DNA from: Mycobacterium gordonae
Lineage (GTDB): Bacteria > Actinomycetota > Actinomycetes > Mycobacteriales > Mycobacteriaceae
Assembly (NCBI RefSeq): GCF_017086405.1
Contig: NZ_CP070973.1
Span: 1,736,001 to 1,800,000 of the forward strand
Reading direction: 5' to 3'
DNA: 64,000 bases
The translations under genes were made by a program, and so were the position numbers. The notes under the pieces are model-generated. The model did not search any database, had not been told where the DNA came from, and saw only the letters and a program-made list of their open reading frames with translations. Shown in pieces: positions 48,830 to 57,583 of this stretch (its first letter is position 1; every line of letters begins with the position of its first letter).

Positions 48830-50004
48830 TACCCGAGCCGTTCGATGATGGTGGCATTGGCCATCCCGCCGCCCTCGCACATCGTCTGCAACCCGTACCG
48901 GGCGCCGCGCTGCTCCAGCGCATTCACCAGGGTCGTCATGATGCGGGCGCCACTGGCGCCCAGCGGGTGACCGATCGCGATCGCACCGCCGTTGACGTTT
49001 GTCTTGGCCAGATCCGCTCCGGTGTCGTGCGCCCATGCCAGCACCACCGGGGCGAAAGCCTCGTTCACCTCGAACAGGTCGATGTCGGCCAGCGTCAAAC
49101 CCGCGCGCTGCAGCACCCGTTCCGTCGCCGGGATGACGCCGGTCAGCATGTAGAGCGGGTCGGAGCCCACGGCGGTGGCGGTGTGGATGCGGGCCAGCGG
49201 CCGCAGGCCCAGCTTCCCGGCCACCTCGCTGCTGGTGATCATCACCGCGGCACTGCCGTCGGACAGCGGCGAGGAGTTGCCCGGCGTGATGTGCCAGCTG
49301 ATCTGCGGGAACCGTGCTGCCGTCGCCTCGCTGTAGAACGCCGGCCGCAGCCCGGCCAACGAGTCGACGGTGGTGCCGGGCCGGATGATCTCATCGGTGG
49401 ACAGCCCCGGGATCGGGATCAGTTCGTTGTCGAACAGCCCGTCTTTGGTGGCTCGGGCGGCCTTCTCGTGGCTGGCAGCGGAGAAATCGTCGAGCTGGGC
49501 GCGGGAGAAGCCCCACTTCGCCGCGATCAGTTCGGCGCTGATGCCCTGTGGCACCAGTCCGTCGGGGTAGCGGCGGGTCATGTCGTCGCCGAACGGGTTG
49601 CTGCCCGGCAATACCGACGTGCCCATCGGCACCCGGCTCATCGACTCCACGCCGCCGGCGATGACGATGTCGTAGGCGCCGGCGATGACACCCTGGGCGG
49701 CGAAGCTGATCGCCTGCTGGCTGCTGCCGCATTGCCGGTCGACCGTGGTGCCGGGCACCGACTCGGGAAAACCCGCCCCCAGCAACGCGTTACGGGCGAC
49801 GTTGACGGCCTGGTCGCCGACCTGGGTGACGGCGCCGGCAATCACGTCGTCGACCTGCACCGGGTCGATGCCGGTACGGGCCACCACCTCGCGCAGGCTG
49901 TGCGCCAGCAGGTCGGCCGGCAGCACGTCATGCAGCGCACCGCTGGCTTTTCCCTTGCCGACGGGGGTGCGAACAGCGCCGACGATCACGGCGTCACGGG
50001 TCAT
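48829..50004 (-). CDS. Acetyl-CoA acetyltransferase (thiolase)
   Basis: A 391-residue thiolase. The active-site Cys is in TVDRQCGSSQQA (near residue 90). The C-terminal motifs NVNGGAIAIGHPLGASGARI and CEGGGMANATIIERL provide catalytic His and Cys. It either degrades beta-ketoacyl-CoA or condenses acetyl-CoA units. FadA-type mycobacterial thiolases usually do the former. Start ATG 50004 is preceded by GGAGGA. It is divergent from an hxlR gene across a palindrome-rich region and coupled to the DUF302 gene downstream. Confidence 0.93.
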   Translation of the reverse strand: MTRDAVIVGAVRTPVGKGKASGALHDVLPADLLAHSLREVVARTGIDPVQVDDVIAGAVTQVGDQAVNVARNALLGAGFPESVPGTTVDRQCGSSQQAISFAAQGVIAGAYDIVIAGGVESMSRVPMGTSVLPGSNPFGDDMTRRYPDGLVPQGISAELIAAKWGFSRAQLDDFSAASHEKAARATKDGLFDNELIPIPGLSTDEIIRPGTTVDSLAGLRPAFYSEATAARFPQISWHITPGNSSPLSDGSAAVMITSSEVAGKLGLRPLARIHTATAVGSDPLYMLTGVIPATERVLQRAGLTLADIDLFEVNEAFAPVVLAWAHDTGADLAKTNVNGGAIAIGHPLGASGARIMTTLVNALEQRGARYGLQTMCEGGGMANATIIERLG

Positions 50005-50027
50005 GGCTCCTCCTTGAGTCCTGGCGG

Positions 50028-50070
50028 CTGAGTATTGCTGTCTATACTCAGCTATAACACCTCGGTATAG
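50028..50070. promoter_or_regulatory. Palindromic operators between thiolase and hxlR
   Basis: CTGAGTAT (50028-50035) and ATACTCAG (50044-50051) form a perfect inverted repeat with an 8-base spacer. CTATA (50052-50056) and TATAG (50066-50070) form a second, shorter one with a 9-base spacer. The second overlaps a -10 hexamer TATAGT (50066-50071) facing hxlR. HxlR dimers bind GTAT-N-ATAC-like palindromes, so both are candidate sites for the adjacent regulator controlling itself and the thiolase. Confidence 0.7.
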
Positions 50071-50101
50071 TGAAAGCAACCCAGACCGGGAGGTGATGTG
50101 C

Positions 50102-50578
50102 GTGACAATGCTGCAGGGCCGGCTGGCCGATCGGGATTCGTGGTCGGCAGTCGGGGAGTGTGCGATCGAGAAGACAATGGCTGTGGTGGGCACCAAGTCC
50201 GCGATGCTGATCATGCGCGAGGCCTACTACGGCACCACCCGGTTCGACGACTTCGCCCGCCGGGTGGGCATCACCAAGGCCGCCACCTCGGCGCGCCTGG
50301 CTGAACTCGTCGCTCTCGGACTGCTGGAACGCCGGCCCTACCGGGACCCCGGGCAGCGCAGTCGCGACGAGTACGTGCTCACCGGGTCCGGTATCGAGTT
50401 CATGCCGGTGGTGTGGTCGTTGTTCCAGTGGGGGCAGCGGCACCTACCGGGGCGGCATCGGCAGTTACGGCTTACCCACCTGGGCTGTCGAGCCGATGTC
50501 GAGGTCGAACTGCGTTGCGCCGAAGGGCATCTGGTGCCGCCGGACGAGTTGGGTATGCGGGTGGTCAAGTCTCCCTGA
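50102..50578 (+). CDS. HxlR-family transcriptional regulator
   Basis: A 158-residue winged-helix protein. The core HxlR pattern is CAIEKTMAVVGTKSAMLIMR followed by FDDFARRVGITKAATSARLA, and the wing contains RRPYRDPGQRSRDEYVLT. GTG 50102 lies eight bases after GGGAGG (50088-50093). Starts at 50093 and 50096 are inside or too close to that site. It probably represses itself and the divergent thiolase through 50028-50070. The 3' end overlaps rsgA by 14 bases on the other strand. Confidence 0.9.
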   Translation: MTMLQGRLADRDSWSAVGECAIEKTMAVVGTKSAMLIMREAYYGTTRFDDFARRVGITKAATSARLAELVALGLLERRPYRDPGQRSRDEYVLTGSGIEFMPVVWSLFQWGQRHLPGRHRQLRLTHLGCRADVEVELRCAEGHLVPPDELGMRVVKSP

Positions 50579-51545
50579 GGGTGGCCAGCAGCCGTCGCGC
50601 GGCGGTGATGCGGCGCGGCGCCGTTCCGGTGAGCGCATCCAACGCGCATTCGGGGTCGGCGGGCGGTCCCATGTGCCCGCAGCCGCGCGGACAGTCTTCG
50701 ATGGCCTCGGAAAGGTCGGAGAACGCCTTCATCACGTCGTCGGGCTGGATGTGGGCGAGCCCGAACGAGCGGATCCCGGGCGTGTCGATCACCCAGCCGC
50801 CTTTGGCTAAGGGAAGCGCGACGGATTGCGTGGAGGTATGTCGTCCGCGGCCGATATCCGTCACCTCGCCGACCGCCCGGTCCGCCTCGGGCACAAGGCG
50901 ATTCACCAGTGTCGACTTGCCCACACCGGAATGCCCCAGCAGCACGGTGACCTTGTCGTCGAGCAGGTCGGCCACCGCCAGCAGCGGATCGTCGACACCA
51001 GCGGCCACTACCGTCAGATCCAGGTCCACGAACTGCTCGGCGAACGGTTCGGGTGGCGCGAGGTCGGTCTTGGTCAGGCACAGAATCGGCCGCAGCCCGC
51101 CCGCGTACGCGGCGATCAGTGCGCGATCCACCAGCCCGCTGCGCGGCGGCGGGTCGGCCAAAGCCACCACCATCAGCAGTTGGTCGGCGTTGGCGACCAC
51201 CACCCGTTCGGTCGGGTCGGTGTCATCGGCGGTGCGCCGCAACACCGTTCGCCGGGGCCCGCGCCGGACGATGCGGGCCAGGGTGTCGGTGCGCCCGGAC
51301 AGGTCACCGACGATGTCGACGTCGTCGCCGACGACGATCGGGGTGCGGCCGAGCTCACGGGCCCGCATGGCGACGACGCGGCGCTGCGGGTCCCCGCCCA
51401 GCACGCATCCCCAGCGGCCGCGGTCGACACTGACCACCTTGGCGGACTCGGCATCGGCGTGCTGCGGACGAGTCTTGGTTCGGGGTCGCGATCCCTTGCC
51501 GGATCGGACCTTGACGTCGGACTCGTCGTAGTCGCCAGGTCTCAA
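50565..51545 (-). CDS. rsgA: Ribosome small subunit-dependent GTPase RsgA
   Basis: Late-stage 30S assembly factor. The 326-residue protein has the circularly permuted GTPase order: an OB domain (about residues 35-105), G4 CLTKTD (near residue 158), then G1 [13 protein letters not shown] (near residue 205) and G3 [10 protein letters not shown] (near residue 255). The C-terminal zinc finger is [20 protein letters not shown]. The TTG start at 51545 overlaps the aroA stop (TTGA), giving an aroA-rsgA operon as in Rv3227-Rv3228. Confidence 0.95.
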   Translation of the reverse strand: MRPGDYDESDVKVRSGKGSRPRTKTRPQHADAESAKVVSVDRGRWGCVLGGDPQRRVVAMRARELGRTPIVVGDDVDIVGDLSGRTDTLARIVRRGPRRTVLRRTADDTDPTERVVVANADQLLMVVALADPPPRSGLVDRALIAAYAGGLRPILCLTKTDLAPPEPFAEQFVDLDLTVVAAGVDDPLLAVADLLDDKVTVLLGHSGVGKSTLVNRLVPEADRAVGEVTDIGRGRHTSTQSVALPLAKGGWVIDTPGIRSFGLAHIQPDDVMKAFSDLSEAIEDCPRGCGHMGPPADPECALDALTGTAPRRITAARRLLATLRET

Positions 51546-52819
51546 GCGCCCACCATTTCACGCCACAGCCGCGGGAACTCCGGCAGCGTCTTGGTGGTGG
51601 CGGCGATGTCGTCGACTTCGACGCCGGGGACCCGCAACCCGACGATGGCGCCCGCCATCGCCATCCGATGGTCGGCGTAGGCGTGCCAGAGACCATGCCC
51701 CAGCGGTGCCGCGGTGACCACCAGGCCGTCCTCGGTTTCCCGGCAGTCGCCGCCCAGGCGGTTGATCTCGGTACTCAGCGCGGCCAGTCGGTCGGTCTCG
51801 TGGCCGCGCAGATGCGCGATGCCGGTCAGCCGGGACGTCGCGCCCGGGGCGGCCAGTGCAGCCAACGCGGCCACCGTCGGGGTGAGCTCGCCGACGTCGC
51901 GCAGGTCGACGTCGAATCCGTCATACCCCGTCGCGCCCTGGACTTCGAGAACCGAATCGACCTGTGCGACAACGGCACCGGTCATCTTGAGCACGTCCAG
52001 GATATGTTCGGCCGGCTGAACGCTGGTCTGTGGCCAGCCGGTGATGCGTACCGTGCCGCCGGTAACGACCGCCGCCGCGAGGAACGCGACCGCGTTGGTC
52101 AGATCCGGTTCCACCTCCCAGTGCCGGGCCCTGACCATACCCGGTAGGACCTGCCAGCGGTTGGCAACCGAATCGTCGACTTCCACGCCGGCCTGGCGCA
52201 GCATCGCCACCGTCATCGCGATGTGCGGCGCCGAGGGGAGCGACGCGCCGGTGTGTTGGACGGTCAGGCCCTCGGTGAACGACGCGCTGGACAGCAGCAG
52301 GCCCGAGACGAACTGTGAGGACGCCGACGCGTCGATGGCCACGGTGCCGCCGGCCACCGCGCCGCTGCCCCGCACTTGGAACGGCAGCCCCGAACCGTCG
52401 ACCGGAACACCCAGTCCGCGCAGGGCGTCGAGCAACGGGGCGATGGGCCGGGCGCGGGCCTGCTCGTCTCCGTCGAAGACGACCGGGGTGTCGCTCAACG
52501 CTGCCAGCGGCGGCACGAAACGAAGCACCGTACCGGCCAGGCCGCAGTCCACTCGCGCATCCGGGGCGGGGGCGATGCGGCCGCTGACCGTCAGGTCGGA
52601 CCCGGCGCCCGCCACGCTCAGGCCCAAGGTTTTCAGCGCACCGATCATCAGGTCGGTGTCGCGGCTGCGCAGCGCGCCGGCGATGGTCGAGCCGCCCTGG
52701 CCCTGGGCGGCGGCCAGCGCGGCCAGTATCAGCGTGCGGTTGGTCTGGGATTTCGAGCCGGGAACGGTCACTGTCGCGTGCACCGGTGCACGAGTGGAGG
52801 GGGCCTGCCATGCGCTCAC
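51542..52819 (-). CDS. aroA: EPSP synthase (3-phosphoshikimate 1-carboxyvinyltransferase)
   Basis: Sixth step of the shikimate pathway, joining shikimate-3-phosphate and phosphoenolpyruvate. The 425-residue protein opens [20 protein letters not shown] and has [17 protein letters not shown], the substrate-binding loop with its Lys and Ser. [15 protein letters not shown] (near residue 93) is the glyphosate-loop equivalent and [14 protein letters not shown] (near residue 385) is close to the C terminus. GTG 52819 is used because the upstream frame lacks homology. It is translated just before rsgA. Confidence 0.96.
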   Translation of the reverse strand: MSAWQAPSTRAPVHATVTVPGSKSQTNRTLILAALAAAQGQGGSTIAGALRSRDTDLMIGALKTLGLSVAGAGSDLTVSGRIAPAPDARVDCGLAGTVLRFVPPLAALSDTPVVFDGDEQARARPIAPLLDALRGLGVPVDGSGLPFQVRGSGAVAGGTVAIDASASSQFVSGLLLSSASFTEGLTVQHTGASLPSAPHIAMTVAMLRQAGVEVDDSVANRWQVLPGMVRARHWEVEPDLTNAVAFLAAAVVTGGTVRITGWPQTSVQPAEHILDVLKMTGAVVAQVDSVLEVQGATGYDGFDVDLRDVGELTPTVAALAALAAPGATSRLTGIAHLRGHETDRLAALSTEINRLGGDCRETEDGLVVTAAPLGHGLWHAYADHRMAMAGAIVGLRVPGVEVDDIAATTKTLPEFPRLWREMVGA

Positions 52820-52874
52820 CGGTCCATCATCCCGTGTCAGACCCCTTCCTGGGTCATCTGCCACCATTGGAGAT

Positions 52875-53639
52875 ATGTGCGGACGTTTCGCAGTCACCAC
52901 CGATCCGGCCCTGCTGGCCGAGAAGATCAAGGCAATAGACGAGGCCACGGGCACCGACGAACGTGCGTCAGAGCCAAATTACAACGTCGCCCCGACCACC
53001 ACGATCGCCACCGTGGTCACCCGCCACGACGAGCCCGACGACCAGGCCACCCGCCGAGTCCGGCTGATGCGGTGGGGTCTGCTGCCACCGTGGGTCAAGG
53101 CCGACGCGGACGGTAGGCCGGAGACCAAGGGCCCGCTGTTGATCAACGCGCGCGCCGACAAGGTCGCCACCTCGCCGGCCTTCCGGGCCTCGGCTAAGAG
53201 CAAGCGCTGCCTGGTGCCGATGGACGGCTACTACGAATGGCGCCCGAACCCTGACGGCGGGACCGCGAAGAAGGCGGGTAAGACCCCGTTCTTCATGCAC
53301 CGGGGAGACGGCGAACCCTTGTTCGCCGCCGGGTTGTGGTCGGTGTGGAAACCGGCCGACGACGCCTCCCCGCTGCTGAGCTGCACGATCATCACCACCG
53401 ACGCGGTGGGTGAGCTGGCCGAGATTCACGACCGGATGCCGCTGATGCTGGGTGAGGGCGACTGGGAGGGATGGCTGAACCCGGACGCGCCGCTGGATCC
53501 CGAACTGCTGCAGCGGCCGCCGGATGTGCATGACATCGAGATCCGCGAGGTGTCGAAGTTGGTCAACAACATCCGCAACAACGGACCGGAGTTGCTGGAA
53601 CCGGCCGCGCCGGAGCACGGGCAGATGACGCTGTTGTAG
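52875..53639 (+). CDS. SRAP/HMCES-type abasic-site DNA-protein crosslink protein
   Basis: A 254-residue SOS-response-associated peptidase (YedK/HMCES family) that covalently caps abasic sites in single-stranded DNA. The catalytic Cys is residue 2 ([11 protein letters not shown]), which requires ATG 52875. [11 protein letters not shown] (near residue 35), the active-site YYEW (near residue 116) and the catalytic His in [12 protein letters not shown] (near residue 182) are all present. It is divergent from aroA. Equivalent to Rv3226c. Confidence 0.94.
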   Translation: MCGRFAVTTDPALLAEKIKAIDEATGTDERASEPNYNVAPTTTIATVVTRHDEPDDQATRRVRLMRWGLLPPWVKADADGRPETKGPLLINARADKVATSPAFRASAKSKRCLVPMDGYYEWRPNPDGGTAKKAGKTPFFMHRGDGEPLFAAGLWSVWKPADDASPLLSCTIITTDAVGELAEIHDRMPLMLGEGDWEGWLNPDAPLDPELLQRPPDVHDIEIREVSKLVNNIRNNGPELLEPAAPEHGQMTLL

Positions 53640-53683
53640 CGCGGGCAATCGTCCGGCGTAGCCGCGGCTCCTAGCATGCATAT

Positions 53684-54562
53684 GTGACCGGCAACTACAC
53701 GTACACGTTCGAGGAAATCCAGGATCGTCCCGTGGCGGTGATCGGCGCCGGCACCTTGGGCCGTCGTATCGCGCTGATGATGGCGAGTCGCGGAGGAACG
53801 GTGCGGATCTATGCGCGTCGGGCCGAACAACGCGCCGAGGCGGTCCGATACGTGACGGAGAATCTTCCGAAGCTGTTGCACGACAGAGGTTTCGGCGAGA
53901 CGGGTAGCGCACTCGGGGCGGCGACGCTGCCGGAGGCGCTCGATGGCGCCTGGCTTGCCGTCGAGTCTGTTCCCGAGCGGCTCGATATCAAGATCCCGGT
54001 CTGGGGCGAAATCGACCGGGCCGCGCCACCGGACACCATTTTCGGCACCAATTCGTCGTCTTTTCCCTCGCGGCTGATGGCCGAACATGTTCGCGACAAG
54101 ACACGGCTGTGCAACACGCACTTCCACATGCCGCCGCAACTCAACGCGTTGGAACTGATGTCGGACGGCCAGACCGACCGTGGTCTGCTCGACACGTTGC
54201 TGGCCGTGCTCCCGGAATTCGGTGTGCATCCCTTCGAAGCCCGCCAGGAGTGCACCGGGTTCATCTTCAATCGGGTCTGGGCCGCCATCAAGCGCGAGTG
54301 CGTCGCCGTCGTCGCCGAGGGTGTGGCCCGCCCCGAGGATGTCGACGGCATTTTCAAGGTCAACTGGGGCTTCCCGGCGGGACCGTTCCAGATGATGGAC
54401 CTGGTCGGCCTGGACGTGGTGCTCGACATCGAGAACAACTATGCGCAGGAGTTTCCTTATCTGCCCGAGAGTGTGCGTGACCTGTTGAAGTCCTACGTGG
54501 ACGCGGGCAAGCTCGGCGTCAAGACGGGCGAGGGTTTCTACAGCTACCGGTCTATGCCCTGA
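53684..54562 (+). CDS. 3-hydroxyacyl-CoA dehydrogenase-like protein
   Basis: A 292-residue NAD-dependent dehydrogenase of the FadB2-like group. The Rossmann motif is VAVIGAGTLGRRIALMMASR (residues about 17-36). THFHMPPQLNALELM (near residue 145) is at the catalytic His position, where HFFNP is usual, and GFIFNRVWAAIKREC (near residue 190) is the conserved C-terminal domain entry. The altered HFHMPP motif suggests a substrate unlike a simple fatty acyl-CoA. GTG 53684 start. It is convergent with the YbaK gene, overlapping by 11 bases. I recall no counterpart here in M. tuberculosis. Confidence 0.82.
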   Translation: MTGNYTYTFEEIQDRPVAVIGAGTLGRRIALMMASRGGTVRIYARRAEQRAEAVRYVTENLPKLLHDRGFGETGSALGAATLPEALDGAWLAVESVPERLDIKIPVWGEIDRAAPPDTIFGTNSSSFPSRLMAEHVRDKTRLCNTHFHMPPQLNALELMSDGQTDRGLLDTLLAVLPEFGVHPFEARQECTGFIFNRVWAAIKRECVAVVAEGVARPEDVDGIFKVNWGFPAGPFQMMDLVGLDVVLDIENNYAQEFPYLPESVRDLLKSYVDAGKLGVKTGEGFYSYRSMP

Positions 54563-55040
54563 TATCCGCGGTGACGGCACCGGTCACCCGGATCAGGTCC
54601 TGCGGTGCAACGGCGACATCCCAGCCGCGCCGGCCCGCACTGCAGTACACGGTCGCCCAGTCCAGCGCGCTGGCATCGAGTACCGTCGGCAGTCGCTTGC
54701 GCTGCCCGAAGGGGGAGACAGCGCCCAGAACGTAACCGGTGGTGCGCTCGGCCACGACCCGGTCGGCCATGCCCGCTCTGGCCGCCCCCAGTGCCGCGGC
54801 CGCCGCTTTCAGCGACAACTTCGACGAGGCCGGCACGACGGCTACCGCCAAGCCCGCCGGCACCGCGATCACCAGGGTCTTGTAGATCTGTTCTGGCGCA
54901 ATGTCTCCCGCTTCGGTCAGCGCTCTGACCGCCTCGGCGCCGAACGAACGTTCGCGGGAATCGTGGTCGTACTTCACCACCTCATGCGGCACACCGGCTT
55001 TGGTCAACGCGGCCAAAGCCGGTGTGGCGGCGGCGGCCAC
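54552..55040 (-). CDS. YbaK/EbsC-family (Cys-tRNA Pro deacylase-like) protein
   Basis: A 162-residue protein of the YbaK fold, which removes mischarged amino acids from tRNA. YDHDSRERSFGAEAVRAL and IYKTLVIAVPAGLAVAVVPA (with the conserved Lys) are typical, and the C-terminal GAVSPFGQRKRLPTVLD is the family signature. GTG 55040 starts one base after the SDR stop, so the two genes are cotranscribed. It matches the Rv3224A/B position, which is broken in M. tuberculosis by my recollection but intact here. Confidence 0.9.
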   Translation of the reverse strand: MAAAATPALAALTKAGVPHEVVKYDHDSRERSFGAEAVRALTEAGDIAPEQIYKTLVIAVPAGLAVAVVPASSKLSLKAAAAALGAARAGMADRVVAERTTGYVLGAVSPFGQRKRLPTVLDASALDWATVYCSAGRRGWDVAVAPQDLIRVTGAVTADIRA

Positions 55041-55041
55041 G

Positions 55042-55890
55042 TCAGGGCTGGGAGTATCCCGGCGGGTTGACGCCGTCCACCCAGAAGTCCACGCCGAGTT
55101 GCCCACCCGGCACGCAGTCGTAGACCGACAGGTCGGTGACGCCGGATTCGAGCAGCACGTCCTCGCACAGCGCCATGTTGCCGGTGTACTCCCGCGACGG
55201 CTTGTTGAGGATCACGTAGGCGGCGTCGGAGTAGACCTCGGGCTTGCGGGCACGCGCCATCGCCTCGTCGCCGCCGAGCAGGTTCTGCACCGCGGCGGTG
55301 GCCACCAGAGTGCGCGGCCACAACGTGTTCGACGCGATGCCCGCTTCGCGCATCTCCTCGGCGATTCCCAAGGCGCACAACGTCATACCGAACTTGGCCA
55401 TCATGTAGGCGGTGGGCTTCAGCCACTCCTTGTCCAGTAGCACCGGCGGCGACAGGGTCAGAATGTGCGGGTTCTCCCGGCCTTTGAGGTGCGGGATACA
55501 GGCCTGCGACACGGCGTACGTGCCGCGCACCTGGATGCCGTTCATCAGGTCGAAGCGCTTCATCGGCACCTCGAGGATCGATCCGAGATTGATGGCCGAG
55601 GCGTTGTTGACGCAGATGTCGATGCCGCCGAACTGCTCGACGGTCTTGGCCACGGCGGCCTGGACCGAGTCGGGGTCGCGGACGTCCCCGACGATCGGTA
55701 GGGCCTGTCCGCCCGCTTCCTCCAGCTCCTTGGCGGCGGTGTACACCGTGCCGGAGAGCTTCGGGTGGGGCTCGGCCGTCTTGGCGATCAGGGCGACGTT
55801 GGCGCCGTCTTGGGCGGCGCGTTTGGCGATCGCCAGGCCGATACCGCGGCTGGCGCCGGAGATGAACATGGTTTTGCCGTTAAGGGACAT
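55042..55890 (-). CDS. Short-chain dehydrogenase/reductase (Rv3224-like)
   Basis: A 282-residue SDR. MSLNGKTMFISGASRGIGLA contains the TGxxxGIG-type cofactor loop (here SGASRGIG), NNAS is at residue about 97, and the catalytic Tyr/Lys pair lies in TAYMMAKFGM (near residues 158-167). This variant resembles HSDL2-type proteins of peroxisomal lipid metabolism. ATG 55890 gives the same length as Rv3224. The earlier ATG 55917 is less likely. It is divergent from sigH, whose promoter lies in the intervening gap. Confidence 0.92.
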   Translation of the reverse strand: MSLNGKTMFISGASRGIGLAIAKRAAQDGANVALIAKTAEPHPKLSGTVYTAAKELEEAGGQALPIVGDVRDPDSVQAAVAKTVEQFGGIDICVNNASAINLGSILEVPMKRFDLMNGIQVRGTYAVSQACIPHLKGRENPHILTLSPPVLLDKEWLKPTAYMMAKFGMTLCALGIAEEMREAGIASNTLWPRTLVATAAVQNLLGGDEAMARARKPEVYSDAAYVILNKPSREYTGNMALCEDVLLESGVTDLSVYDCVPGGQLGVDFWVDGVNPPGYSQP

Positions 55891-55943
55891 GGCCGTCACA
55901 TTAACGCCACATTCCATCGCGCTGTACCGCGGGATCGCGGGCC

Positions 55944-55970
55944 GGAAATAGGGCGCCGGAAATTGCCGTT
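55944..55970 (+). promoter_or_regulatory. Putative SigH-dependent autoregulatory promoter
   Basis: GGAAAT (55944-55949) and GTT (55968-55970) separated by 18 bases match the SigH -35 and -10 consensus (GGAAT-like and GTT). The start point would be near 55978, upstream of both the long (56029) and short (56146) sigH starts. sigH autoregulation through such a promoter is established in M. tuberculosis. Confidence 0.65.
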
Positions 55971-56145
55971 ATGTGAGGCGGTGACTGCACGAGTCGGTGG
56001 CGGCCTTTAGATTGAAGGAGGGAGTTCGGTGTCAACTGCGACGAGCCTGTCGGGTGCGGAGCGGTTGGATCGCTTCCTTGCGAGTCCGGCGGCGTGGTTT
56101 GCGCCCTCCGGTGACGCCGCAACCGAAGGGACCGTGTTAATCAAG

Positions 56146-56802
56146 ATGGCCGACACCGATGGCGAGTCCGGGCTCGAGGTCGCCGAGAACGGGCCGCCGC
56201 ACCCTGTCGAGACCGACGCTGAGTTGACGGCGCGCTTCGAGCGCGACGCGATCCCGCTGCTTGACCAGCTCTACGGCGGTGCGCTGCGCATGACGCGCAA
56301 CCCCGCCGACGCCGAGGACCTGCTGCAGGAGACGATGGTGAAGGCGTACGCCGGATTCCGCTCGTTCCGCGAGGGCACCAACCTCAAGGCATGGCTCTAC
56401 CGCATCCTCACCAACACCTACATCAACAGCTACCGCAAGAAGCAGCGGCAGCCATCGGAGTATCCGACCGAGGAGATCACCGATTGGCAGCTGGCGGCCA
56501 ATGCCGAGCACACCTCGACCGGGCTGCGCTCAGCCGAGGTCGAGGCGCTCGAGTCGCTGCCGGACACCGAGATCAAGGAGGCGCTGCAGGCGCTTCCGGA
56601 AGAGTTCCGGATGGCCGTTTACTACGCGGACGTCGAAGGTTTTCCGTATAAAGAGATCGCCGAGATCATGGGAACGCCGATCGGCACGGTGATGTCACGG
56701 CTGCACAGAGGCCGACGTCAGCTGCGCGAATTGTTGGCTGACGTGGCCAAGGATCGCGGCTTCATCCGCGGCGAGCAGACACACGAGGAGGTGTCGTCAT
56801 GA
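56146..56802 (+). CDS. sigH: ECF sigma factor SigH
   Basis: Directs the thiol-oxidative and heat stress response (thioredoxin, dnaK, clpB, sigB). From ATG 56146 the protein has 218 residues. Region 2 is [20 protein letters not shown] and region 4 is [20 protein letters not shown]. The frame is open upstream to GTG 56029, which would add a 39-residue extension and could give an unstable long isoform like SigR' of Streptomyces. The stop overlaps the anti-sigma start (ATGA at 56799-56802). Equivalent to Rv3223c. Confidence 0.95.
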   Translation: MADTDGESGLEVAENGPPHPVETDAELTARFERDAIPLLDQLYGGALRMTRNPADAEDLLQETMVKAYAGFRSFREGTNLKAWLYRILTNTYINSYRKKQRQPSEYPTEEITDWQLAANAEHTSTGLRSAEVEALESLPDTEIKEALQALPEEFRMAVYYADVEGFPYKEIAEIMGTPIGTVMSRLHRGRRQLRELLADVAKDRGFIRGEQTHEEVSS

Positions 56803-57098
56803 GTGAGTCCTGCGGCCGGCCCAGCGAGCACGACGACCACGGCGCCTTCGGCTGTGCCGAGGTGATCGCGGAAGTATGGACCCTGCTCGACGGGGAATGC
56901 ACCCCCGAGAAGAAGGAAAGCCTGCGTCGCCACCTCGAAGCCTGCCCCGGATGCTTCCAGCACTACGGCATCGAAGAGCGGCTCAAAGCATTGATCGCGA
57001 CCAAATGCAGTGGTGAGAAGGCGCCCGAGAGCCTGCGTGAGCGCCTGCGACTGGAGATCCGCCGGACCACGATCGTCCGCGGCGAGTTTCAGTCCTGA
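56799..57098 (+). CDS. rshA: Zinc anti-sigma factor RshA
   Basis: Binds and inactivates SigH until its cysteines are oxidised. The 99-residue protein has the ZAS motif HLEACPGC (about residues 45-52), with an upstream His and [15 protein letters not shown]. Overlap with sigH by four bases keeps the pair in step. Near the C terminus [20 protein letters not shown] matches the M. tuberculosis RshA tail. A further Cys in ATKCSGEK may take part in redox switching. Confidence 0.95.
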   Translation: MSESCGRPSEHDDHGAFGCAEVIAEVWTLLDGECTPEKKESLRRHLEACPGCFQHYGIEERLKALIATKCSGEKAPESLRERLRLEIRRTTIVRGEFQS

Positions 57099-57101
57099 CG
57101 G

Positions 57102-57176
57102 TCAGGCGTTGGGGCGCTTGCCGTGGTTGGCCTTGCTGTGCTTGCGGTCACGCTTCTTGCGGCCACGCTTGGCCAT
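57102..57176 (-). CDS. 50S ribosomal protein bL37
   Basis: A 24-residue, highly basic peptide starting MAKRGRKKRDRKHSKANHG at ATG 57176. Its sequence agrees with the small large-subunit protein bL37 found in mycobacterial ribosome structures. It lies antisense to, and three bases after, rshA. The upstream in-frame extension to 57413 lacks conservation and is rejected. Genes this small are commonly missed. Confidence 0.9.
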   Translation of the reverse strand: MAKRGRKKRDRKHSKANHGKRPNA

Positions 57177-57344
57177 GATGAAACCTCGTTTCGTCTGAAA
57201 GCTGCAGGGCGGCGCGGCCGCCGCCGAATTGCCCTCCAGTGTCTCATGCGGCCGGCGACGCGCCCTCATTAGCCCGCGCGCCGCCACCCCGACCGGCCTT
57301 ATGGTTCGATATACGCAGAACCGGCCGATACGAGTGGGGTGATG

Positions 57345-57560
57345 ATGTCCGAGGAGGTCCGCGCCGAGATCGTGGCCAGCGTGCTCGAAGTCGTGGTCAA
57401 CGAAGGCGACCAAATCGGCCAGGGTGACGTCGTGGTGTTACTGGAGTCCATGAAGATGGAGATCCCCGTCCTGGCCGAGGTTGCCGGAACCATCAGTCAG
57501 GTGAGTGTGGCCGTCGGGGACGTGATCCAGGCCGGCGACCTTATCGCTGTGATCAGCTAG
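57345..57560 (+). CDS. Biotinylated carrier protein TB7.3
   Basis: A 71-residue biotin/lipoyl-attachment domain. The biotin acceptor Lys lies in LESMKMEIPV (residue about 37). It corresponds to TB7.3 (Rv3221c), a free-standing biotin carboxyl carrier in mycobacteria, whose partner carboxylase is not encoded nearby. ATG 57345 gives the usual length. ATG 57342 and GTG 57339 would add one or two residues. Confidence 0.93.
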   Translation: MSEEVRAEIVASVLEVVVNEGDQIGQGDVVVLLESMKMEIPVLAEVAGTISQVSVAVGDVIQAGDLIAVIS

Positions 57561-57583
57561 CCGTCAGGGCGTCACGTACCTGC

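Noticed and set aside
52041..52874. 5' extension of the SRAP gene antisense to aroA
   Set aside because: SRAP proteins require Cys at position 2, fixing the start at 52875.
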